Assembly: GCF_003248605.1 (NCBI RefSeq)
Contig: NZ_QFPF01000110.1
Location: forward strand, 1-8,351
Source: Microbacterium sp.
GTDB taxonomy: Bacteria; Actinomycetota; Actinomycetes; Actinomycetales; Microbacteriaceae
Reading direction: 5' to 3'
DNA: 8,351 bases
Shown one piece after another: positions 1 through 4,292 of this stretch. Made by a program: the position numbers and the translations under genes. Numbering within the stretch: the first letter of the stretch is position 1; the number at the start of each line of letters is the position of its first letter. The notes beneath the pieces are model-generated. The model was given only the letters and a program-made list of their open reading frames with translations. It was not told the origin of the DNA and ran no database searches.

Positions 1-115
1 CCGAGCCCGCGGGCTCGGAAGCGCTGCCCCGATCGTTCTCGGATTTCTCGGTAACCACCGGCCGCAGAAGCTGGGCGAATCGAAGCAACCTCCCGCAGGG
101 CCACCGGATGCTTGA
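1..115 (+). CDS. Possible 3' end of an upstream gene (frame uncertain)
   Basis: An open frame enters from the left edge and ends at TGA 113-115, overlapping the ATG of the next gene by 8 bases; its last residues read ESKQPPAGPPDA. Such overlap is typical of coupled phage genes, and the usual partner upstream of an ImmA-type gene is a helix-turn-helix repressor. No HTH motif is visible in these 37 residues, so identity is a guess from position. A second frame stays open into the metallopeptidase, and the third stops at TAA 52-54, so the true 3' end of the upstream gene cannot be fixed from this fragment. Confidence 0.3.
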   Translation, partial: RARGLGSAAPIVLGFLGNHRPQKLGESKQPPAGPPDA

Positions 116-500
116 CGTCCCTGATCAACTCGCCGCCGCCATGGGCCTGCGCGTCGACGAAGTGCCCCTCGACGACAACTGGCCGCACGGGCTGTGGGTG
201 CCGGAACGGCAGCAAATCATCCTCCGCCACGGCCTCGACCGCGTCACCCGCCGGTGCATCCTCGCGCACGAACTCGGCCACGCCCACCACCGCGACGTCC
301 GCAGCGGCTACGACTCGGTGGACAGCAGGGCCGAGCGGCGCGCCGACGCCTTCGCCGCACTGCTGTTGATCTCGCCGGCCGAGTACGCCCTGGCCGAGGA
401 ACTCCACGGGCCCGGCGTCGCAGGACTCGCGCACGCCCTCGACGTCACCCCTCACCTCATCCGCGTCTGGCGCGGAGAACACGAAAGGAAAGCCCCATGA
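108..500 (+). CDS. ImmA/IrrE-family zinc metallopeptidase
   Basis: A 130-residue protein with the zincin motif HELGH at residues 54-58 and a downstream AERRAD segment (75-80), whose acidic residues are candidates for the third zinc ligand. It ends in a short helical segment near LDVTPHLIRVWR (111-122). This is the arrangement of ImmA/IrrE proteins, cytoplasmic peptidases that in known systems cleave or antagonise a paired phage or ICE repressor. Its length suits the compact phage versions. ATG 108 is chosen because AGGG lies about 8 bases upstream and family similarity begins near residue 1, although the frame stays open to the window edge. The TGA overlaps the next ATG (ATGA at 497-500), so the two are probably co-translated. 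The partner repressor would lie upstream and is not visible. Role in induction is inferred from family and place. Confidence 0.8.
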   Translation: MLDVPDQLAAAMGLRVDEVPLDDNWPHGLWVPERQQIILRHGLDRVTRRCILAHELGHAHHRDVRSGYDSVDSRAERRADAFAALLLISPAEYALAEELHGPGVAGLAHALDVTPHLIRVWRGEHERKAP

Positions 501-838
501 CCCATCCGAACCCCGAACGCCCCGAGCATTCCACCCCGCGCCCCGAAGCCACTCATTGGGCCGCACCACCACAGCCACAGGCACCACCCATGCCCATCCC
601 CAGCCCCAACGGCAAGCCCTACTTCCGCTCCGGCGGCTGGTTCGAAGTCCTCTCCATCACCGCAATGGTGATCGGTGCGTTGATGATTGCCTTCGGCCTG
701 ATCGCACTTTTCAACGGTACTCCCGGCTCTGGCATGGCGACGGCTCTTGGTCTCGTTGTCGTCGTTCTCGGCGGCATCCTCGCCGCAGTCCTCCGCCTCG
801 GCTCAATGCTGGAAAGCACCATCACCCAGCGACGCTGA
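497..838 (+). CDS. Small two-segment membrane protein of the lysogeny block
   Basis: A 113-residue protein starting in the ATGA overlap with the metallopeptidase gene. GAAAGGAAAG just upstream is a strong ribosome binding site, so the longer open frame upstream is ignored. Residues 1-48 are rich in proline and histidine and look unstructured. Two hydrophobic segments follow, about 51-72 and 80-101, joined by a short NGTPGSG turn, then a basic tail ending QRR. I do not recognise a named family. It sits between an ImmA-type gene and the integrase, where temperate actinophages often carry genes expressed from the prophage, some of which protect the lysogen from other phages. A superinfection-exclusion role is possible from position only. 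Confidence 0.7.
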   Translation: MTHPNPERPEHSTPRPEATHWAAPPQPQAPPMPIPSPNGKPYFRSGGWFEVLSITAMVIGALMIAFGLIALFNGTPGSGMATALGLVVVVLGGILAAVLRLGSMLESTITQRR

Positions 839-1015
839 ACGAAAGGACAGCAGCATAAACGCGAGCCACGCGTTCCCCACAGGCAATAGCACCACCGCCG
901 CCATCGTCTGACAGAAAGAAGAACGCCGACCCCGCCGCACGCCTTGGACAGCTTGCACGGCAGGGCCGGAGATACGGCGCCGCCACCGGCGGCCCGCTGA
1001 CACGAAGGATACGAC
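839..1015 (+). other. Intergenic gap before the integrase with an orphan ribosome binding site
   Basis: No convincing gene is present. GAAAGGACAG at 841-850 looks like the ribosome binding sites used elsewhere in the window, but it is followed by ATA (855-857), not ATG. That frame would give an 18-codon peptide ending at TGA 909-911. A small inverted repeat, AACGCG-AGCCA-CGCGTT (858-874), covers the same place. A second GC hairpin, GCCGCC-ACC-GGCGGC, lies shortly upstream of the integrase ribosome binding site. I found no promoter here that I would defend. The gap may hold integrase control signals or a decayed small gene. Confidence 0.4.
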
Positions 1016-2131
1016 ATGTCGTCCATCACCCCGTACCAGACAAAGGCCGGCCGCCGGTGGCAAGTGCAGTACACCAAGCCCGACGGCTCCCGAAGCCGGA
1101 AGCGTGGCTTCCCCACCAAGGCAGCAGCCACCGCCTGGGAACAGGACCAAGGCCATGCCCGCCGCGCCGGCTCTTGGGTCGACCCAGCAAGGGAGAAAAC
1201 CACCGTCTCCGAGATCGGGACGCGCTGGCTCGCCGCACAGACCCACCTCAAGCCCTCGACGGCCGCCGTCACCGATCAAGCATGGCGACTGCGCGTCAAA
1301 CCCATGTGGGGCCACCGCGAAGTCGGCAGCCTTCGCCCCTCCGAAATCCAAGAATGGATCGCCAGCCTCAACGTCTCCGGCTCCACCGCCCGGCGCGCCC
1401 ATGCCTGTCTGGCACAGGTCCTGGACATGGCGATTGCCGATGGGTGTCTTGTGAAGAACCCGGCGCGGGGGCTGAAGCTACCGCGGCGGTCGAAGGCGGT
1501 GAAGGTGTATCTGACGATGGAGCAGGTGCGGGCGATCGCCGACCAGTGCTCGGTGAAGTCGGAGATCGTGTGGCTGCTGGCGACGTCGGGCATTCGGTGG
1601 TCGGAGTTGGCGGGCCTCCAGGTGCGGGATCTGGATCTGGGGCGGCGGCGGGCGCATTTGCAGCGGGCGGCGGTGACGGTCAACGGCAAGGTGGAGATCG
1701 GCACGCTGAAGTCGCATGAGGCGCGGACCGTGGCCATTCCTCGGTTTGTGTGCAACATGCTGGAGCCGCTGATCGAGGGGAAGCCGAAGTCGGCATGGGT
1801 GTGGGAGCGGGTGCCGGGCGAGCCGATGAAGCTTCAGGGCTCCGGGTCGTGGTTCCACGGGGCGCGTGACCGGGCGATGGCGGCTGATCCGAACTTCCCG
1901 CGGGTGACGATGCACGGGCTGAGGCACGTCGCCGCCGGGCTGTTGGTGTCGGCCGGTGCGAGCGTGAAAGTCGTCCAACGCCAGCTGGGGCATTCGTCGG
2001 CGGCGATGACGCTGGACGTCTATGCGGACCTGTTCGACGGCGATCTTGATGCGGTGGCCGACACGATGGAAGAAATCCACAACGGGCTCGGTGCGGTTCA
2101 GTCGGCCGTCACGCAGCCGAAGGCCGCGTAG
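1016..2131 (+). CDS. int: Tyrosine-family phage integrase
   Basis: A complete 371-residue tyrosine recombinase that would catalyse integration of the phage into the host chromosome, and excision with a helper. The N-terminal 60 residues (YQTKAGRRWQVQYT, then basic SRSRKRG) match the arm-DNA-binding domain. Residues about 62-150 form the helical core-binding domain. The catalytic domain spans about 165-350, with R194 (SGIRWSEL), probable K232 (TLKSHEART), H300 and R303 (HGLRH), H326 (LGHSS) and nucleophile Y336 (LDVYADLF). ATG 1016 follows a CGAAGGA ribosome binding site. The stop is 4 bases before the first GTGAGCCAAAA arm-site candidate, the usual int-attP layout. Codon choice shifts near 1430-1440: codons ending in C or A (GCC, GTC, ACC, GAA) dominate before, and codons ending in G (GCG, GTG, ACG, GAG, CGG) after, which suggests a mosaic gene. 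No excisionase is seen nearby. Confidence 0.95.
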   Translation: MSSITPYQTKAGRRWQVQYTKPDGSRSRKRGFPTKAAATAWEQDQGHARRAGSWVDPAREKTTVSEIGTRWLAAQTHLKPSTAAVTDQAWRLRVKPMWGHREVGSLRPSEIQEWIASLNVSGSTARRAHACLAQVLDMAIADGCLVKNPARGLKLPRRSKAVKVYLTMEQVRAIADQCSVKSEIVWLLATSGIRWSELAGLQVRDLDLGRRRAHLQRAAVTVNGKVEIGTLKSHEARTVAIPRFVCNMLEPLIEGKPKSAWVWERVPGEPMKLQGSGSWFHGARDRAMAADPNFPRVTMHGLRHVAAGLLVSAGASVKVVQRQLGHSSAAMTLDVYADLFDGDLDAVADTMEEIHNGLGAVQSAVTQPKAA

Positions 2132-2135
2132 CGAA

Positions 2136-2157
2136 GTGAGCCAAAAGTGAGCCAAAA
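2136..2157 (+). repeat. Left pair of integrase arm-type sites
   Basis: Two perfect tandem copies of GTGAGCCAAAA begin 4 bases after the integrase TAG. The same unit recurs at 2345-2366, which argues against chance and for binding by the integrase arm domain. Confidence 0.75.
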
Positions 2158-2160
2158 GCG

Positions 2161-2199
2161 AAAAAACCCCTGACTTAGGTGCAGGTCAGGGGCATTTTT
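2161..2199. terminator. Intrinsic terminator, probably bidirectional
   Basis: CCCCTGAC (2167-2174) pairs perfectly with GTCAGGGG (2185-2192) over a 10-base loop. A run of six A precedes it (2161-2166) and a five-T run follows at 2195-2199, so both strands show a stem followed by a U-tract. It would end the integrase transcript and could also block read-through from the late operon. Confidence 0.75.
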
Positions 2200-2218
2200 C
2201 GGGCCAATCACATCCGGT

Positions 2219-2240
2219 TTCGAGTCCTGGCGGGGGAGCC
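2219..2240 (+). other. Candidate attP core matching the 3' end of tRNA-Asn
   Basis: The segment reads TTCGAGTCC, then TGG, then CGGGGGAGCC. This is the T-loop, the 3' T-stem strand, the 3' acceptor strand CGGGGGA, discriminator G and CC of a tRNA. From memory, actinobacterial tRNA-Asn genes end in TTCGAGTCC, a few T-stem bases, then an acceptor strand of the GGGGA type and GCC, with the unusual discriminator G. Upstream the match breaks: the 5' T-stem strand in attP is CCGGT, which does not pair properly with CCTGG. That is expected if only the 3' part is shared with the host. The piece ends 9 bases before a strong terminator in the same direction, so integration would restore the tRNA and supply a terminator. 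The exact crossover cannot be seen. Confidence 0.6.
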
Positions 2241-2249
2241 GGACGACCA

Positions 2250-2298
2250 CCCCCGCTGACCTGCTTAAATGCAGGCCAGCGGGGGTTTTCTGTTTTTC
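2250..2298 (+). terminator. Strong intrinsic terminator after the attP core
   Basis: CCCCCGCTG A CCTGC (2250-2264) pairs with GCAGG C CAGC GGGGG (2271-2285). The stem has fifteen positions with a single A-C mismatch, a TTAAAT loop, and then TTTTCTGTTTTT. It is the strongest terminator in the window on the + strand. It would stop integrase transcription in the free phage and would serve a restored host tRNA after integration. Confidence 0.85.
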
Positions 2299-2310
2299 GG
2301 ACGGGGGTAT

Positions 2311-2330
2311 CTTTACGCCTCTTTACGCCT
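2311..2330 (+). repeat. Tandem 10-base direct repeat CTTTACGCCT
   Basis: Two exact adjacent copies lie between the strong terminator and the right arm sites. Placement within attP suggests a binding site for an accessory factor such as an excisionase or host bending protein, but no protein is identified. Confidence 0.5.
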
Positions 2331-2344
2331 GTTTCTGCGTCTTT

Positions 2345-2377
2345 GTGAGCCAAAAGTGAGCCAAAAATGAGCCACGG
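2345..2377 (+). repeat. Right group of integrase arm-type sites
   Basis: Two perfect tandem GTGAGCCAAAA units (2345-2355, 2356-2366) and a degenerate third (ATGAGCCACGG, 2367-2377) occur in the same orientation as the pair beside the integrase gene. Confidence 0.75.
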
Positions 2378-2430
2378 AATCGCGGCTGCCCACCGCTCCC
2401 CCGCGGTGATGAACGCGCCGCTCAAATGCG

Positions 2431-2478
2431 AAAACGGCCCCGGCCGCTGCCCGTCAAAGGGGCGGCGGCCGGGGCCGT
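2431..2478 (-). terminator. Intrinsic terminator of the late/lysis operon
   Basis: ACGGCCCCGGCCGC (2434-2447) and its exact complement (2465-2478) form a 14-base-pair stem with a 17-base loop that can pair further inside. On the minus strand the stem is followed by TTTTCGC, a short U-tract made from the A run at 2431-2434. It lies 20 bases beyond the stop of the last leftward gene and has no T-tract on the + strand, so it most likely ends the late transcript. Confidence 0.75.
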
Positions 2479-2498
2479 GCTCGTGCGGTGACCGTGCG

Positions 2499-3089
2499 TC
2501 ACGACGTGTCCGGAGGCTCGCGCGGGTACGGGCCACCGTCCGGGAACACAATGTGGACGACGTCGTCCGGGATCAACTCCAGCGACGGTGGCCGCGGCTG
2601 AAGGTGCAGGACCGTCCACTCCTCACGGGCACGGATATGGCCGGCAAGGCGTCGGACGAGTTTCCACGCCTCGGCCCGCTCATCAGCCAACCGCGCCAGT
2701 TCTTTTCCCTGCGCGTCGATCTTCTCCGTCGCCTCATCGGTGCGACGCCGTTCTGCATCGAGGTCGCGCCGAGTCTTCTCGCCCCGGCGGCGTTCCACAT
2801 CGAGATCTTTGCGGGTCTCGGTGAGGTCCTCCCGGATCCGGGAAAGGTCCGAACGCAGCTCGGTGGTCAACGCCTGCAGTCCGGCAAGATCGGCATTCCG
2901 TTCTTCAAGGCGGATCTTCTCCCGCTCCAGCTCCAGCTTCTCCTCGTCGGCCACCCGCTGGAGTTTCAACTTCTCGTCGGCGTTGCGGGATTCCCGCCAG
3001 GCGCGCACCCATGCCGCGGCGGCGAGGACGACTCCCCCGACGCCGGCGGCGATGCCACCCGGCCCGAACCAAAGCTCGACGCCGGACAT
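2499..3089 (-). CDS. Membrane-anchored coiled-coil protein of the lysis cassette
   Basis: A 196-residue protein with one N-terminal hydrophobic segment (about 10-28), then a highly charged region of about 120 residues (32-150) rich in E, K, R and L with heptad-like spacing, predicted to be one long coiled coil, and a C-terminal tail with short hydrophobic stretches (LELIPDDVVHIVF). It resembles the DUF2746-type membrane proteins found next to lysis genes in actinophages; that family name is from memory. The start ATG follows the holin TAG with no gap, and GGAGGA inside the holin end is its ribosome binding site, so the two are coupled. The topology suits a protein that spans from the membrane into the wall space and acts late in lysis, as spanins do in Gram-negative phages. 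That role is inferred. Confidence 0.75.
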   Translation of the reverse strand: MSGVELWFGPGGIAAGVGGVVLAAAAWVRAWRESRNADEKLKLQRVADEEKLELEREKIRLEERNADLAGLQALTTELRSDLSRIREDLTETRKDLDVERRRGEKTRRDLDAERRRTDEATEKIDAQGKELARLADERAEAWKLVRRLAGHIRAREEWTVLHLQPRPPSLELIPDDVVHIVFPDGGPYPREPPDTS

Positions 3090-3464
3090 CTAGTCCTCCA
3101 GGCGGTGCTCACCCACGTAGGACGCATCGCCGACACTGGTGGTTGCCGCAGCAGTCCCCAGCCCCAGGGCAGGGGCGATGACCGCAAGCAGCGAGTCAAT
3201 CTGCGCTTCAGTTCCCCAGCCGAGATACACGCCGAGGGCACCGACCGCAGCCGCGAGGCCGTAGCCGGCCTGCCGCACAGGCGAATCCGAGTGGACGATG
3301 GCGAACAGCAAGGTGATGGCGGCGGTGGCCACGCCGACGACGGCCGGGGTGGCGGTGTCGTCGAGGATGCCCCACGCCACCAAAGCCGTGACGACAGCGC
3401 CGGCGGTGGCATACCAGGCGGCGCGGGCGCCAGCGGGGACAACGGAACGGATGAAATCGAACAT
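3090..3464 (-). CDS. Phage holin
   Basis: A 124-residue, strongly hydrophobic protein with three or four predicted membrane segments (about 14-34, 40-57, 64-82 and 88-106) and a charged tail ending GEHRLED. Size, hydrophobicity and position directly after the endolysin fit a holin, which would open the cytoplasmic membrane at a set time so that the endolysin, which has no signal peptide, can reach the wall. ATG 3464 has GAAAGGA at good spacing. Only 30 bases separate it from the endolysin stop, so the lysis genes are one transcription unit. Sequence similarity to a named holin family was not tested. Confidence 0.8.
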   Translation of the reverse strand: MFDFIRSVVPAGARAAWYATAGAVVTALVAWGILDDTATPAVVGVATAAITLLFAIVHSDSPVRQAGYGLAAAVGALGVYLGWGTEAQIDSLLAVIAPALGLGTAAATTSVGDASYVGEHRLED

Positions 3465-3488
3465 GAGTGATCCTTTCGGGGATTCGGT

Positions 3489-3503
3489 GGCCAGCTACTG
3501 GCC
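3489..3503. repeat. Small inverted repeat around the endolysin stop codon
   Basis: GGCCAG-CTA-CTGGCC is a perfect 6-base inverted repeat whose 3-base centre is the endolysin stop codon read on the minus strand. It may be a weak hairpin between endolysin and holin, or chance. Confidence 0.3.
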
Positions 3504-3689
3504 GGGCTTGAGGTCGGGCTTTTCGCCGATGGCGTCGAGAATCCGGTCGAGTTTCGCCTCAAAGCGGGCGAGTCGCTGGTTGGCCTCGTAGGCCTGCTTG
3601 TCCGCGGTGCGGATGAAGGTGGCCAGCGGGGCCTCGAACGTGGAACCGTCGACGAGCGACGGCAAAACGGTGTCCAGCGTGGTGGGCAT
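3495..3689 (-). CDS. Possible separately translated C-terminal piece of the endolysin (64 residues)
   Basis: In-frame ATG at 3689 (M363 of the endolysin) begins MPTTLDTVLPSLVDG and runs to the same stop. AAGGAG at 3696-3701 sits 6 bases before the ATG, a textbook ribosome binding site at ideal spacing. The start lies just after the proline-rich linker, so the product would be a clean module with a charged amphipathic helix (about residues 30-53 of the piece). Several known phage endolysins make an extra C-terminal wall-binding subunit from an internal start in the same frame and assemble with it. Whether that happens here is inference. The alternative is a relic of a once separate gene. Confidence 0.45.
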   Translation of the reverse strand: MPTTLDTVLPSLVDGSTFEAPLATFIRTADKQAYEANQRLARFEAKLDRILDAIGEKPDLKPGQ

Positions 3690-4292
3690 CAAAGTCTCCT
3701 TCGGAGGAATCGGACGGGGCGCCGGATCCGACGGCGGGGCGGGCGCCGGCTTCGGGCCGGCGAGGATCGCCTTGGCCTTGTCGATGACGACGTCGAACGG
3801 GAAGTTCGGCCCCGGATCCCAGTGCGTCGACTCGCCGAATGCCTTGGAAATGTCGTCGTGGCCACACACGCCCCACTTCCCGGCTCGCACGTCCTGCGGT
3901 CCGCGGCGGATGAGGGGGATGCCCTTGGCCTTCGAGTACGCAGCCAGCACCTTCGCCAGGGCGTCGATCTGCTTCGGACGGGCCAGCCACTGCTGGCGCG
4001 TCCAGGACGCCTTGCCCGACAGCGAGAAGTGGAACGCCACCCGGTTGCCGGTGAACATCGCCGCCCACGGGATGAACGCGTCGTCGTTCTCACGAGCGAT
4101 GCGGCCGTTGCGGTCAATGACCAGGTGGTACGAGCCGCCGGCGGCGGGCGACTGCTGGTACTTCGCCATCCTGTCGGCCGACCACGTGCCGTCGTCTTCG
4201 AAGGTATGGATGCACAAAAGATTGCGGGGCTTCGTCGCCCGGCCATCGTCGTTGGGGGTCAGCAGGTCGATGTCAGCGGTGAGCGCGTTCAT
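3495..4292 (-). CDS. Possible separately translated amidase from an internal start
   Basis: In-frame ATG at 4292 (M162) begins MNALTADIDLL, at the exact border between the peptidase and amidase modules. It is preceded by CGAAAGGAATCC, nearly the same as the CGAAAGGA that precedes the holin start and the GAAAGGA before the small membrane protein gene. The product would be a 265-residue amidase with the C-terminal segment, a normal size for a single-domain phage endolysin. The spacing of 4-5 bases is slightly short. Either both forms are made, or a peptidase gene and an amidase gene fused by loss of a stop and kept the old start signal. Confidence 0.45.
   Translation of the reverse strand: MNALTADIDLLTPNDDGRATKPRNLLCIHTFEDDGTWSADRMAKYQQSPAAGGSYHLVIDRNGRIARENDDAFIPWAAMFTGNRVAFHFSLSGKASWTRQQWLARPKQIDALAKVLAAYSKAKGIPLIRRGPQDVRAGKWGVCGHDDISKAFGESTHWDPGPNFPFDVVIDKAKAILAGPKPAPAPPSDPAPRPIPPKETLMPTTLDTVLPSLVDGSTFEAPLATFIRTADKQAYEANQRLARFEAKLDRILDAIGEKPDLKPGQ

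Larger units (their letters stand above)
2136..2377 (+). other. attP: Phage attachment site attP (whole region)
   Basis: The region is bounded by arm-type direct repeats and lies directly downstream of int. The unit GTGAGCCAAAA occurs at 2136-2146 and 2147-2157 on one side, and at 2345-2355 and 2356-2366 on the other, followed by a degenerate ATGAGCCACGG at 2367-2377. All are in the same orientation with an exact 11-base period. Repeats on both sides of a tRNA-like core are the standard architecture of a lambda-class attP, with the arms bound by the integrase N-terminal domain. Both arms are present and phage genes flank both sides, so the site is undivided. The arm assignment is inferred from the repeat pattern and position. 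Confidence 0.8.
2132..2498. other. Gene-free attachment and terminator region
   Basis: This 367-base stretch between the converging integrase and lysis genes carries no gene that I can support; the open frames crossing it are shadows. In order it holds two arm-type repeats, a hairpin, a tRNA-Asn-like core, a long terminator hairpin, a tandem 10-base repeat (CTTTACGCCT at 2311-2320 and 2321-2330), two more arm repeats with a degenerate third, a small hairpin (ACCGC 2392-2396 with GCGGT 2403-2407), and the terminator of the opposing operon. Confidence 0.8.

Noticed and set aside
940..1015. Promoter for int with TTGGAC or TTGCAC as -35 box
   Set aside because: No TANNNT-type -10 box occurs at suitable spacing, so I would not annotate it.
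619..1402. Minus strand open frames across the membrane-protein gene and int start
   Set aside because: No ribosome binding sites or recognisable domains, and they conflict with the well-supported rightward genes.
2200..2240. A complete tRNA gene around the T-loop-like sequence
   Set aside because: Only the 3' end is present; no D-arm, anticodon arm or pairing 5' acceptor strand is found upstream, and the 5' T-stem strand is mismatched.
1016..2377. Integration-dependent immunity, in which attP lies inside the repressor gene and integration trims the repressor
   Set aside because: attP lies downstream of int and not within a repressor or the metallopeptidase, so integration would not alter these proteins.
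2136..2377. CRISPR array from the short repeats
   Set aside because: The 11-base units are tandem without spacers and sit directly beside an integrase gene; the arm-site explanation fits better.
2367..3470. A 367-codon + strand open frame starting in the right arm repeats
   Set aside because: It overlaps the coiled-coil and holin genes, which have good starts, coupling and clear membrane features. The + strand translation lacks any motif.
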